Source: Beta vulgaris subsp. vulgaris
Taxonomy: Eukaryota > Streptophyta > Magnoliopsida > Caryophyllales > Amaranthaceae
DNA: 64,000 nucleotides
Reading direction: 5' to 3'
NCBI RefSeq assembly: GCF_026745355.1
Contig: NC_079210.1
Location: forward strand, 11,593,523-11,657,522
This document shows, one piece after another, positions 19,861 to 30,930 of the stretch. Position 1 is the first letter of the stretch; each line of letters starts with the position of its first letter. The notes under the pieces were generated by a model that saw only the letters and a program-made list of their open reading frames with translations, was not told where the DNA came from and did no database searches. The translations under genes were made by a program, and so were the position numbers.

Positions 19861-21478
19861 GCAAGGAATTCCATTGATGTTTTATACACATGCACAGGGG
19901 AGAAACTTGATAAAATTGCTGATATTCAAAAGGAATTGAATCATTTCTATAGCCATTTGATGGGGACATGTGCAGAAGAGATTCCTGGTATTGATCTGAA
20001 TATTGTCAGGCAAGGAACTTCATTGAACAACAGTGATAGAAGCTATCTGATTGCCCCTGTGACTCTGACTGAAATAGATAAGGCTCTTTTTAGTATTGAT
20101 GCAGACAAAGCACCAGGCATGGATGGCTTTAATGCTAAGTTTTACACTGAAACTTGGCACACAATCAAGCCAGATATATATGTTGCAGTTCTCAACTTCT
20201 TTGATACTAGTAATATCAGCTCTCAGGTGAATACAACCTCTATAACTTTGATTCTTAAGGTCTCTACTCCAACATATGCAAGTGATTATAGACCAATAGC
20301 TTGCTGTACTGTGGTTTATAAGATAATTGCTAAAATAATCACTCATAGACTGCAAAATGTCATTGGGGAAGTGGTTGATACAGCTCAAGCAGGCTTTATT
20401 CCTAAAAGACACATCACAGACAATATTCTGCTAGTAACAGATCTTATAAAAGGCTACAACAGAGATGGGATTTCTCCTAGATGCACTATCAAGGTGGATC
20501 TAAAAAAAGCCTATGATTCAATTGAATGGACATTCTTGGAAAGCATGATGCTTGAGCTAGGGTTTCCTCAAACCTTTGTTTCTTGGGTAATGGCTTGTGT
20601 GACTAGTGTCTCATACTCTATTATGCTCAATGGTAAACCTGGTAAACCTTTCTATGCCAAGAAAGGGCTCAGACAAGGGGATCCCATGTCCCCATTTCTA
20701 TTTGCAATAGGAATGAAATATCTTTCTAGGTGTTTAAAAAACCTAAAAGATAATAAAAAGTTCCATTATCATCCTAAATGTGGTAGATTCCAAATCACTC
20801 ACATGATATTTGCATATGACTTGTTGATGTTTTATAGAGGTGATCTTGCCTCCATTCATGAGATTCTACTTGCTTTTAGAATTTTCTCTCCAGCTTCAGG
20901 ATTGGAAGCTAACTTACACAAAAGCAATATACATGGGTGGTGTCTCTGATGAAGTAGTATTTGTGGTTCAGTCAACAACCAAGATACCTATAGGAGAGTT
21001 GCCCTTTAGATACCTTGGGGTACCACTGTCTACCAAGAAACTGTCATATAACACATGCAAGCCTCTAGCGGAGAAAATTATGGCTAGGTATCAGAGCTGG
21101 GCTGCAAAGCTACTATCATATGCTGGAAGAGCCCAGTTAGTGAAGTCTGTTCTATTAAGTATGCAGATCTTTTGGTGTCAAATCTTCATGCTGCCAAAAA
21201 AGATTTTGAAAGAGATTCAAGGATTGTGTATAAGTTATTTGTGGACTGGAACTCAGATATCAAGAAAAGCTTTGGTTTCTTGGGAACAAGTATGCTATCC
21301 TAAGCCTTGTGGAGGACTCAATTTCACTCAGCTGGGGCTATGGAATAAAGCTGCTATAGCCAAACACTTTTGGGCTGTAGTAATTAAGCAAGATAAGTTA
21401 TGGATTCAGTGGATACATTCTTATTATATTAAACAAGCTAACATATGGACTATGAAAGTCCCTTCTGGAATGTCCTAG
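19861..21478 (+). pseudogene. LINE ORF2: reverse transcriptase domain, active-site mutation
   Basis: 19936-20949 has DKAPGMDGFNAKFYTETWHT, DYRPIACCTVVYKIIAKIIT, AQAGFIPKRHITDNILLVTD, IKVDLKKAYDSIEWTFLESM and GLRQGDPMSPFLF, all L1 RT blocks in order. The catalytic FADDLL motif reads FAYDLLMF, so one of the two metal-binding Asp residues is Tyr. The frame shifts near 20900 into 20840-21478, which has PFRYLGVPLSTKKLS, SYAGRAQLVKSVL and KPCGGLNF. Inactive on both counts. Confidence 0.85.
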
Positions 21479-21479
21479 G

Positions 21480-22080
21480 TTCTTAAGAAGATTATGAAAT
21501 GCAGAGAGCTCTTTGATAATGGCAACAAGATACATGAATATGAAAAAGATGGGAGATTCTCCATTAATAATGTGTTAAAGCAATCCGAGAGCCTAATATT
21601 CATGTTAGCTGGAAAAGGTTGGTATGCAACAATAGAGCTACTCCCAAAAGTATCTTTATTACATGGCTGGCAGTGCTTAATAGGTTAAGTACAAAAACAA
21701 GATTAGCTCAATGGAGCTTAGTGTTAGATATAACTTGTGAGTTGTGTGATAATGGAGAGGAGGATATTCATCACCTTTTCTTCCAGTGTGAGTACTCGGC
21801 TGAAATCTGGAGGAAATGTTTGAGCATTCTTAAGAAACCAAGAAATCCTTTAAGCTTTATGGAGGAGGTGCTGATTGCTGCAGACCAATGCAGAAGAAGA
21901 CACAAGAAGAACAAGCTGTATGGGATGATGTTTACTGAAGCTATCTATAACATATGGATGCAGCACAACCAGAAAATTTTTGAAGGGCAACATAAGACTC
22001 CAGATCAGATTGTTAATATAATTGTCTTTAATGTTGCTGCTAGAGTAGAAGATAATATGAGAAATATCTTGTTTAGATAG
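21480..22080 (+). pseudogene. LINE ORF2: zf-RVT C-terminus
   Basis: After frame changes near 21600, 21619-22080 encodes ITWLAVLNRLSTKTRLAQWS, CELCDNGEEDIHHLFFQCEY and SAEIWRKC. The C-X2-C...H...H/C pattern is the zf-RVT domain found after RT in plant LINEs. It is followed by about 170 bp of 3' UTR and the A-tail. Confidence 0.8.
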
Positions 22081-22272
22081 GTGCAGATTAGTTGGTTTTG
22101 TTGGCTGTTTAGGGTAACATTTGAAGTTTCTAGCTTTTCAACCCTTCCTAGAAGGTGGGGAAAGCTAGCTTGATTCTTAGCTCTAAACTAGGTGTATTGG
22201 TGTTTGTATTATCTTTTTTTTGGTTATCAATAACAATTTTGAATTTCCAAAAAAAAATTATTTGTCATAATC

Positions 22273-22287
22273 AAAAAGGGGGAATAT
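22273..22287 (+). other. Sirevirus polypurine tract
   Basis: AAAAAGGGGGAATAT lies directly before the 3' LTR start TGTTATTTC. Its first bases overlap the right copy of the LINE target duplication, so the LINE inserted only a few bases upstream. Confidence 0.75.
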
Positions 22288-23319
22288 TGTTATTTCATTA
22301 TTTTGATAATGACAAATAACTAAAGTTTATAGTTTATTTTATTAGTCTGTCTTTAGTTTATTTTGTTAGATTTAATTTCGTGTGTTTTAGATTTATTATT
22401 TCTGTTTTGATTGTTTTATTTTGTTAGATTTATTCTTTCAGTTTTAATAAGGTTATTTATTTTTAGACTTCACAAATAACATGTCCATAATATTCTGTTT
22501 AGTTAGTTTGTGTGCAGCATTTTTGTTTTGCTATAAATTAGGATCTGCCAAAAGTTAACCTAAGCAAGCACTCCAAAAATAGATGCGTTGAGGTAGTTCC
22601 TACAATTTAGGAACCACAACAACCAACCTATTTACAAGGCGTGTGAACGTGGAGATGCGCGTGTGTTAGTGGCTGAGATTATGGAAGCCTAACTAACTAA
22701 CTGCCAACGGTAAAAATACAACGGACATATTATGGGAGAAGTGGTTGAAGCTACGTGTGATCATGGAGAAGATCATGGAGAAGATCTTCAAGAAGATTGT
22801 GGAGAAAAATTCGAAAAGATAGGTCTCTACAAATAGATGTTTTTAACGATCTTTTTAAAATAATACTTTCCGAAATTTCTATGTAATATTCTTAGTGAAA
22901 GTACATTCGGTTTTCTTCGTCTTATCAATTTGATGTATTATAGATTGGGTTGAGCGAATCTAAGTCTGTAATCATTTTGAGAGAAAAAAGCGAAAGAGAA
23001 AGAGAAGAGAGAAAGAGAAAAGACTTTGAGTGAAGTCAAGGGAGAAAGTCAACTGTTGAGGGGGAACAAACTGACAGGGAACCAGTTCTTAGTGGAATAG
23101 AGGTTGTCCGAGTTTAGGTTGTACAAAAGAGAGTCTTTTGGCCTAAAGTTATTCAAGAGAATGGAGTCAAAATCCTTCGTGGTCAAGGTTTTTCTTCCTA
23201 TTGGGCCTAGGAAGTTTTCTTTGTAAAAATCTCGTTTTCCTAGTTCTTAATTATTCATGCAATTATTTCTTTCTTATTCAATCATTCTTTTATTTCCGCA
23301 AAAAGTTTGAAAATCTCTC
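22288..23319 (+). repeat. Sirevirus-like 3' LTR, truncated by gypsy insertion
   Basis: Nearly identical to 7702-8789 up to the word CAAAAAGTTTGAAA. It then stops at 23319, where the chromovirus LTR begins (TGTAACAACCC). The last ~60 bp of the LTR, including its CA end, are not found on the far side of the gypsy element in this window. TATA box at 22532-22538. Confidence 0.85.
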
Positions 23320-25740
23320 TGTAACAACCCTGAATTTCCAATACTTCTAAAATCAACTTAATATAAATAAACTCGAAAATCCAAAGGTGTTAGGCCGCGA
23401 TAATTATTAATAATAACCGCAAGGCTAATGGTTCTAACTAAAACAATAAACAATAAGTTTTAACTAATTATTACAGACCAACTAAATAGACTGTAAAATA
23501 ATTATTACAAACCAGAACATAAATCTTATAAATGAATAACAGCGGAAGTCTTTTTAAAGTCTTATTAAATCAAAAGGAATCCAACGCACTCTTTAACCCA
23601 ACTGGAGCTAACTATCTTCAAGTCCCTGCACATTAAACACTGTAATATCAGCCAAAGGCTGAGCAAGATTTCATACTGTGCAGGTAAGATATATAGGAAT
23701 ATCTTACAAAATTCATTTAAAAGTCGTACAGATTATATATATATAATTAACTTTCTAATAACCTCAAATACGATCTTTCTTTCTTTCTGAACTATTCTGT
23801 AAAACTTTCAAATATAACCTTTCGTAATCTGTGAGTAGGAATATAAATAAAAATCTAATGAGCTAGCTAGGCTCACTAGACAAGGTAAACACCAAAGTCC
23901 CTAGTATGCATACCCCTAACTTGATAACGAACCAAGAAGGAAGACTAATGGCAATTGTATTGATCAACGACACCCAACAACTAAAATATATTGTTGAGAC
24001 ACTGTTAACTCAACATACTTCCAAACTCGGAGAATACCGCTTACCGGCAACCCCACAATAAAACTCTATAAACCCTCGTAAGGGTGAGGAACTTCCTCCT
24101 TTCAAAATCTCAACTTGGTAACATAGATGAACTTCTTCCTTTTAATATAAATCTCATGAATAATCTCATAAACTCTTTCAATATAAATATCGAGAACCAT
24201 TTAAATCTCAACGTATAAACTTCATAAAACAATCTCATTGTAAAAATAAATTTCCAAACATTATTAAACAGATTCTCAACTCATCTGTACAAGCACAGTA
24301 AGAAATCTTACCTTATCAGCAATAAAGTCAAACAAACTTAACCTCAAGTTAGAAGGATTTTTCTATAAATCCGGAATCTACAATATAATAACATATGTAG
24401 TATAAGTTACTCGTGGTACACCTAGAGTTAACTCAACTCTACACATTCCCAGGGCAACAACACTCATACCATATTTTTGTATAATACAATTCATGTCAAA
24501 ATATAAATTTGGAGTATATCATATAAATAAAGGAATAAAACTTCAGCCATAAGGCATATTGATTGTGCAACTAAGCTACGTAAGTAATGTAACCATTCAC
24601 TTCAAACTATTCTTGTGAATATCTTGACTTTAGTCATGCATTTCATAAACTTTAACATGGCAGTAGCATCAGGAGACCACAACACTTGCAATTAAAGCAT
24701 TCTTGCCAAGTATGAATTTTTTTTATAATGACACCACCATTAACCTCAAGACCACAAGAAAATAATATTGAGTTGAAATTAGTGCCCAAATTGCAAGATC
24801 AGTACGAGCATAATCATATTAACAAGGAGACAAAGCAAGTTTCATGACTAGACTTAACTACTCACAAACTAAAACACCGCAACAGTAAACCACACTTAAT
24901 TATCACTAGACTACATACACTCATGCTAATTTCTGATATCTTTGATTGACCAAATAACTACAGTATTGTACCAAAAATTGGACAGCTGCAAACAATCCAC
25001 ATAACAATAGTTTTCGGGTAAATTTCGAAATCGACAATATTGCAAAATAAATCCGAAAACATGTTAACTAAGTCATATCAACCACAAAACATGAATCAAT
25101 CATGTGAATTTCATGTACTATAAATTTCCCCCAATTCGATTTATCTAAGAACCCTAATTTAACAATCCCCAAATATATATAATCAACCAAATACGAAATT
25201 ATAACTTGAAATTATAACTTACTTGATTAAAGGGAAATAATGAGAGTAAAATTACTCAGAAAAAGATCTGAAAAACTATTCTTTTGATCCAATCTCGGCC
25301 CGAAAATCGCAACCCAAAGCAACTAATAACCCCTTCGAAAACTCACAAAAATTGAAGCTATTGAAGAAGAATGGATAAGACTTGAAGTGTGAAGATGGAA
25401 GATGAAGATTTTAGTAACATCTATGATGTTGAAGGTTAAGGGATTTTATTTTTTTGTAGATGGAAGAATGTTGCTCACGTTGGAGAAGGTATGCAGAACA
25501 TCTTCTCCTTTGTGTTCTTTTCTTTTTCTTTTTTTTTTTCACTTTCTCTCTCCTAACATAGTGATATGTATTAGATAGTAACCTAGTAAATCTAGGAATC
25601 GTTTTTATTTAACCACTTCAAAGGTAGAGTCAAATCTAGTAAAAAAAATATATTTTTAATAAAAGAAATCTGAAATCATTTTCATTAAATAAATTAATAC
25701 AGATAATTATTGAACGGGTATAAAAATACGGGGTGTTACA
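23320..25740 (-). repeat. chromovirus 3' LTR (complete)
   Basis: In element orientation it starts TGTAACACCCCGTATTTTTA at 25740 and ends GGGTTGTTACA at 23320: TG...CA ends, 2421 bp. Nearly collinear with 30931-33212, with small indels. For example, CCCTGAA near the inner end is present here and absent there. No coding sequence. Confidence 0.85.
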
Positions 25741-25755
25741 ATCTACCCTCCTTAA
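25741..25755 (-). other. chromovirus polypurine tract
   Basis: On the - strand AAGGAGGGTAGAT lies directly before the LTR start TGTAACACC, the expected PPT position for a - strand element. Confidence 0.7.
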
Positions 25756-25759
25756 AATA

Positions 25760-26005
25760 AGTTTCGTCCCGAAACTTAAAGTATTACTCAAATGATCAAA
25801 CTTATACTCTTATTTCTGAAAATAGCCCACGAACTTTATCATAGGAATTATCGTAATATAACAAGTAGGGAGTGGAACACATCGAAGCTTTATCATAAAA
25901 CTTTCAATCACACATGCACAAACTTTATCATATAACTTTCAATCACACATCTATAAAATTATTATGAATTCTACCCCCCTTAAAAAGGAAGTTACGTCCT
26001 CGTAA
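25760..26005 (-). other. chromovirus 3' untranslated segment
   Basis: Short non-coding stretch between the polyprotein stop and the PPT. It has a local direct repeat on the + strand (TTTATCATA..ACTTTCAATCACACAT, about 25890-25960). Confidence 0.4.
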
Positions 26006-26911
26006 CTAAAAATTTACCTGGGTGAAGAGATGGGGATACTTAAGACGCATCGCATCCTCAGCTTCCCAAGTAGACTCCTCCGAGTTGTGGTTTGACCACA
26101 GCACCTTCACAATCTTTGTCTCACCTTTGCGAGTCTTTCGGACTTTGTGATCTAGAATCTGACCTGGAAACTCCTCATAAGTCATGTTATCATCTAACTG
26201 GAGAGACTCTGGTTGTAGCACATGCGAAGGGTCACTAATGTATCGCCGCAACTGAGAAACATGGAACACGTTATGCGCACGATCAACGCCTGGCGGCAAT
26301 GCCAATCTATAAGCCACCTCTCCTATTCTCTCCAGAATCTCATACGGACCAATGAACTTAGGGCTCAACTTGCCCTTCTTCCCAAATCTCATAACTCCTT
26401 TCATAGGAGAGACCCTAAGCAACACCTTCTCTCCCACCTGAAACTCCTCATGGCGATGATGCTTATCACCATAGCCCTTCTGTGTATCTTGCGCCGCCTT
26501 CATTTTCTGCTGGATGAGCTTGACCTGCTCAACAGTCTCCTGAATCATCTCTGGACCAGTCACAACCGACTCACCAATATCACTCCAACACAAAGGAGTA
26601 CGACAACGCCTGTCATACAAAGCTTCAAATGGTGCCATCTGAATGGTAGAATGATAGTTGTTATTATATGAGAACTCAATCAAATCAAGCTTATCCTCCC
26701 AAGATCCCTGGAACTCTAAGGCACAAGCCCTTAGCATATCTTCCAATGTTTGAATAGTACGCTCCGTCTGACCATCTGTAGCAGGATGTAAAGCTGTACT
26801 CATCTTCAACTTATTCCCCAAAGCTTCCTGAAGCTTCTGCCAAAAGTTAGACAAGAATCTGCGATCCCTATCCGAAACTATATCACTTGGAACACCATGA
26901 AGTCTGATCAC
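26006..26911 (-). pseudogene. chromovirus integrase core, C-terminus and chromodomain
   Basis: A 301-codon - strand frame. It starts [20 protein letters not shown] (second catalytic Asp in SDRD), then [20 protein letters not shown] (catalytic Glu in QTER), then YNNNYHSTI. It continues with the GPF/Y-type block [20 protein letters not shown] and [10 protein letters not shown]. The last ~55 residues ([19 protein letters not shown], then [19 protein letters not shown]) are the chromodomain that marks chromoviruses and can direct integration to heterochromatin. The frame is cut from the integrase N-terminal part by frame breaks around 26920-27005. Confidence 0.9.
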
Positions 26912-27362
26912 GTGCTATAAGCACTAGCTAATCGTTCATGCTTCCAAGTATCTTTCATGGGAACGAAATGAACAAACTTGGTAAGACGATCAACAATAAC
27001 CCAAATCATAACCCCTTTGGTGTCCTCGGAAGTCCACAAACGAAATCCATCGAGATCGAGTCCCATTTCCATGTAGGAACCTCTAAAGGCTGATTCATCC
27101 CCTGAGGCCTCTTGTACTCACTCTTGACCTTCTGACAAGTCAAGCATCTCGAGTCATACTTAGCAACATTCGTCTTCATATGAGGCCGCCAAAAAGTCTG
27201 CTTAAGATCCTTGTACATCTTATCTCCTCCAGGATGAACTGAGTATTGCGCTGAATGAGCTTCTTCTAAGATCTTTTCCTTCAACTCAGGAACATTAGGA
27301 ACACACCATCTCCCCTTGAATCTCACGCTACCATCCTCGCCACTGTAAATTGACAGGCTCAT
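26912..27362 (-). pseudogene. chromovirus integrase N-terminal (HHCC) region
   Basis: The - strand frame 27362-27006 has ILEEAHSAQYSVHPGGDKMY and CLTCQKVKSEYKRPQG, the HHCC zinc-binding domain (H-X3/4-H ... C-X2-C), then WKWDSISMDFVCGLPRT with the first catalytic Asp. Frameshifts follow; IWVIVDRLTKFVHFVPMKDT is readable at about 27005-26950. The upstream part joins RNase H with a further frame break at about 27362. Confidence 0.85.
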
Positions 27363-27784
27363 TAGCTTGCTTGTCCTTTAAAATTGATATGTACTTGAGC
27401 TTTCTTGATCTCATCATACAAAGTGGACTGAATCATAAGAGAGTTAACTGAGCCTAATTGCACTATCTCCACATCAAGATTTTGAAACTCCTCCCGAAGA
27501 CGATTCCTCGAACGCATGGTCTGCAAACAGTGAGAGGATTTCCTACTAAGTGCATCTGCAACAACATTGGCCTTACCCTCATGGTATTGAATCTCCATAT
27601 CATAATCCTTGATCAGCTCTAACCATCTCCTCTGCCTCATGTTTGACTCTCTCTGAGTGAAGATGTATTTCAGACTCTTGTGGTCTGAAAATATCTTGAA
27701 TGATGTGCCAAGCAGATAATGACGCCAGATCTTAAGTGCAAAAACAACAGCTGCCAATTCTAGATCATGCGTCGGATAATTCAA
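27362..27784 (-). pseudogene. chromovirus RNase H
   Basis: A 140-codon - strand frame: [20 protein letters not shown] (catalytic Glu in DLEL), [18 protein letters not shown] (catalytic Asp in SDH), [20 protein letters not shown] and DALSRK. Typical gypsy RNase H followed by the tether to integrase. The upstream junction with RT is frameshifted near 27800-27830. Confidence 0.85.
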
Positions 27785-27789
27785 CTCAT

Positions 27790-28910
27790 GGTTCTTCAGT
27801 TGCCTAGAAGCTAAGCAACAACCTTTTTATACTGCATAAGCACACAACCAAGACCATTCTTCGAAGCATCTGTGAACACTTCGTACTCAAGGTTACCATC
27901 AGGTAAAGTCAACACAGGAGCTGTGGTGAGACGCTCCTTCAAAATCTGGAATGCCTTCTCACAATCATCATCCCAACGAATCTAGTATCCTTCCTCATCA
28001 ATGCAGTCAATGGTCGAGCTATTTTCGAGAAGTCCTTCACAAACCTCCTATAATAACCGCCAAGCCAAGGAAACTGCGAATCTCAGTCACACTCTTTGGA
28101 GTAGGCCATTCTGAAACAGCTTGGATCTTTGATGGATCAACTGAGACACCCTCCCTAGAAATGATATGACCAAGAAAAGCAACTTTCTCAGCCAGAATTC
28201 GCACTTGGAGAACTTAGCATACAACTTATTCTCCCTCAAACCTGCAGAACAGTGCGAAGATGCTCTTCATGCTCACTAGCATCCTTTGAATAAATCAGTA
28301 TATCATCTATGAACACACCACAAACTTATCCAGGTACGGCCTGAAGACTCGATTCATCAAGTCCATGAAACTGCTGGAGCATTAGTCAACCCAAAGGGCA
28401 TAACAGTAAACTCATAGTGCCCATAGCGAGTTCTGAAAGCTGTCTTAGGAATATCATTCTCTGCAATACGAAGTTGATGGTATCCAATCTCAGATCAATC
28501 TTCGAGAAAACTCCAGCTCCCACCAACTGATCAAATAAATCATCTATTCTTGGCAAGGGGTACTTGTTTTTCACAGTAACATTATTGAGCTCTCTGTAGT
28601 CAATGCATAGACGAAGACTCCCATCTTTCTTCTTCACAAACAAAACAGGTGCACCCCATGGGGATACACTAGGCCGAATGTAGCCCTTATTAAGCAACTA
28701 TTTTAATTGAGCCTTAAGTTCTTTCATTTCAGCAGGAGCCATTCTATAAGGAGGCTTAGAAATAGGTCCAGTTCCAGGCATCAAGTCAACACTAAACTCA
28801 ACATCACGTCTCGGAGGCATGCCAGGAATATCATCAGGAAAAACATCTACAAACTCTAGCAATACGAACATCCTCAACACGTGGCTCTTCCTTACTAGTG
28901 TCGTGAACAT
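27790..28910 (-). pseudogene. chromovirus reverse transcriptase, several breaks
   Basis: 28910-28698 gives FVDVFPDDIPGMPPRRDVEF and GTGPISKPPYRMAPAEMKEL, ending in a TAG. The family continues straight into [36 protein letters not shown] and [15 protein letters not shown] (28697-28500). The active site, normally YIDD or FIDD, is read as FIDDIL at about 28290-28307 in another frame, followed by remnants of SEHEEHLRTVL. A small deletion and frame changes lie near 28495, 28390 and 28250-28200. Inactive. Confidence 0.85.
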
Positions 28911-29179
28911 GGCACAAGTACATAGGACAACCCTTCCTCAAATAGGATTTTAGAGTCAAAGCAGAAATGATTTTCAAAGAAGACCCTCTATAAAACTCAT
29001 GGACTCCACTAGGACCAACTACAGACACCTTTTGTTTCTCACAATCTATCTTTATGCCTACTAAGCCAATCCATCCCTAGAATTACATCAAAATCATGCA
29101 AAGGAAAAGCTATCAAATCATACTAGGGTGGTACTACCACACATAATAGGGACATCTGGATACAAATTATTACAAGTTA

Positions 29180-29340
29180 TGATCACACCAGAAGGAATAG
29201 AGTGTCTACATCACAAGTCCTAGAGTTCTCTAACCCTAATTTTTCACAAGAAGTTCATAACAAAAGAATGAGAAGCACCAGAATCAAATAGCACATAAAC
29301 GGACATCGAATGAATAAAAAAGTACCAGTGAACCACGTTG
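29180..29340 (-). pseudogene. chromovirus aspartic protease core
   Basis: On the - strand near 29320-29250 the sequence reads MSVYVLFDSGASHSFV, the DSGA(S/T)HSF active site of gypsy/chromovirus proteases. Stops follow almost at once. The sequence to 28910 contains the protease C-terminal half in broken frames (GMDWL-like remnants near 29060). Confidence 0.75.
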
Positions 29341-29559
29341 CCTTGGTGTTTGCCTCAGTCTGGTTCATCACATGAACCTGCCCAGTGTTCCCCTCACATC
29401 ACCTCTATGCCCTGAGTAGCATTTGCAGTCCCTCCATTGCGATTAGGTGCAGCATTCCCTGGTGTAGAAAGAGCAGGCGACTGTTGTTACCTTTTGGGGT
29501 CTCTTATCTGCTTGTGCCCCATTCCTCGAACTCATCTCAGGCTTGAAGTTCCTCGATCT

Positions 29560-30693
29560 AGGATTACTAAAACATTCATAAGCACGATGCCCTTTCCTCC
29601 CACAGTGATTACACTCCACTAACTTACCATCGCAATCCTTGCCAGGGTGGTTCTCACTACAACGTTTGCAATAGAAAATTCGATCAGTCCTCTAAATCTG
29701 ACCTTGGGGCTGGCTACGGGAAGAAGTGGAGTTCTGATTGTCCTTTGAATAATACTGCTGACTGGAACCTCCCTTGTTATAGTTACTACCAGAATCACGG
29801 TTCCCAAAGTTTCGATTTTTATTGAAACCCCCTTTACCTTTGTTGTAACCAGTGGAACCAGATGTATCAACCTTTTCTGTCGCCTGAGTAGACCCTGCTG
29901 GAGTGGATTTCAACTTCTTTGCAGCTAGTCTCTTTTCCTCAATCCTCTCAGCATTACAAGCACGAGTGTACACCTCCTTCACTATGGCATACTCACCAGC
30001 TCCCATCCTAGAATGAAGATCAGGGTCCAACTTCTCCTTGAATGTCACCGCTCTCTCCTGCTCATCAGGAACTAACCCCTTAGCAAAACGAGCCAACTCC
30101 TGAAATTTCACATAGAACTCATGAACTGAAATATCTCCCTGCACGAGATCATTAAACTCCATCCTCTTCCTCTGCCTCATATGGGCTGGAAAGAACTCAT
30201 CACGATCGCCTTCTTGAACTCAGTCCAACCAAACTCTCTCTCTTCCATGAGCTCTTCTCCTTCCTCATCCACAGTCACCTTAGTAGTCAGATCAAATTGT
30301 TTGAGTCCACCAAATATCAGCATCCTCAACCAGATAATAGGCAGCAGCATCAACCCTCATCTCATTAGGGACTTGGAGAGTGGTAAAAATTTTGTCAAAT
30401 TCTCTAATCTAGTTCTCCATCTTGGTAGGGTCACCCTTACCATCAAAAGAAGAAGGTTTCTTCTGGTCAATTGCCTTAGAAATCACAGCGGTTTTTGAAC
30501 TACCATTACCAGCAGCAGGAGTAACAGGAGTATTAAGAGCAGCAGCTTGAGCCTCAGCAAGTTTCTCCATAGCATCAGTTAAGGCTCGAGTAGATTGAGC
30601 TATCCCACGCATCATACGATTCGAACTTGAGTTTCTGGCACGCGCGTGTCTACGCATCATCTTAAAAGCACAATAGAAACAAAGATAAACCAA
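29560..30693 (-). pseudogene. chromovirus gag with two zinc knuckles
   Basis: 30693-30409 holds the N-terminus (Arg/Ala-rich, then KKPSSFDGKGDPTKMEN) and ends in a TAG where a Trp codon is expected before IREF. 30180-29692 covers the end of the Retrotrans_gag domain (MEFNDLVQGDISVHEFYVKF, then QELARFAKGLVPDEQERAVT) and a Gly/Asn/Ser-rich linker. At about 29670-29590 two CCHC motifs, CKRCSENHPGKDC and CNHCGRKGHRAYEC, follow each other in a shifted frame. The nucleocapsid is recognisable but cannot be translated as one product. Confidence 0.85.
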
Positions 30694-30909
30694 AAATGAT
30701 TCACCCTTACCAAATTATTCTTAACAAAAGAAAGAAAAGAAAAGAAAATAAATGAATCAAGCAAGAACATGAAAAGAGAAGTATATATCATCAGCTCATA
30801 ATAGTATAATTCCTTGTCTTCCCATATCACTTCCTTACAACGGCTTTTCATTTTTAATAAGTTTATTTACCTATTCTTGTTTAAAGTCGTCTTATGGAAA
30901 TCTTAGTAA

Positions 30910-30930
30910 CCTAAAGCTCTGATTACCAAC
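30910..30930 (-). other. chromovirus primer-binding site
   Basis: On the - strand TTGGTAATCAGAGCTTTAGG directly follows the 5' LTR end. It resembles the initiator-Met PBS TGGTATCAGAGC with one extra A. Confidence 0.65.

Larger units (their letters stand above)
17434..22255 (+). mobile_element. L1-type LINE inserted in the Sirevirus element
   Basis: Bounded by perfect 21-bp duplications and ending in an A-tail (about 22249-22255). It holds ORF1 with DUF4283 and a zinc-knuckle remnant, and ORF2 with endonuclease, reverse transcriptase and zf-RVT domains. The total of 4.82 kb is close to full length for a plant L1, since the 5' start is only 76 bp before the ORF1 ATG. Multiple stops make it inactive. 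Confidence 0.9.
7702..23319 (+). mobile_element. Sirevirus-like Ty1/copia retrotransposon, interrupted
   Basis: Direct repeats at 7702-8789 and 22288-23319 are near-identical LTRs. Between them lie PBS, gag, protease, integrase, RT, RNase H, an env-like ORF and a polypurine tract, in copia order (integrase before RT). After subtracting a ~1.2 kb TIR element (11337-12540) and a ~4.8 kb LINE (17434-22255), the element is about 9.5 kb. That size and an extra ORF after pol fit the Sirevirus (SIRE/Maximus) lineage. The 3' LTR is cut by a gypsy chromovirus, so no target duplication can be read. Pol has many frameshifts; the copy is dead. Confidence 0.85.

Noticed and set aside
26222..26671. 149-codon + strand ORF
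   Set aside because: Antisense to the well-conserved integrase/chromodomain frame.
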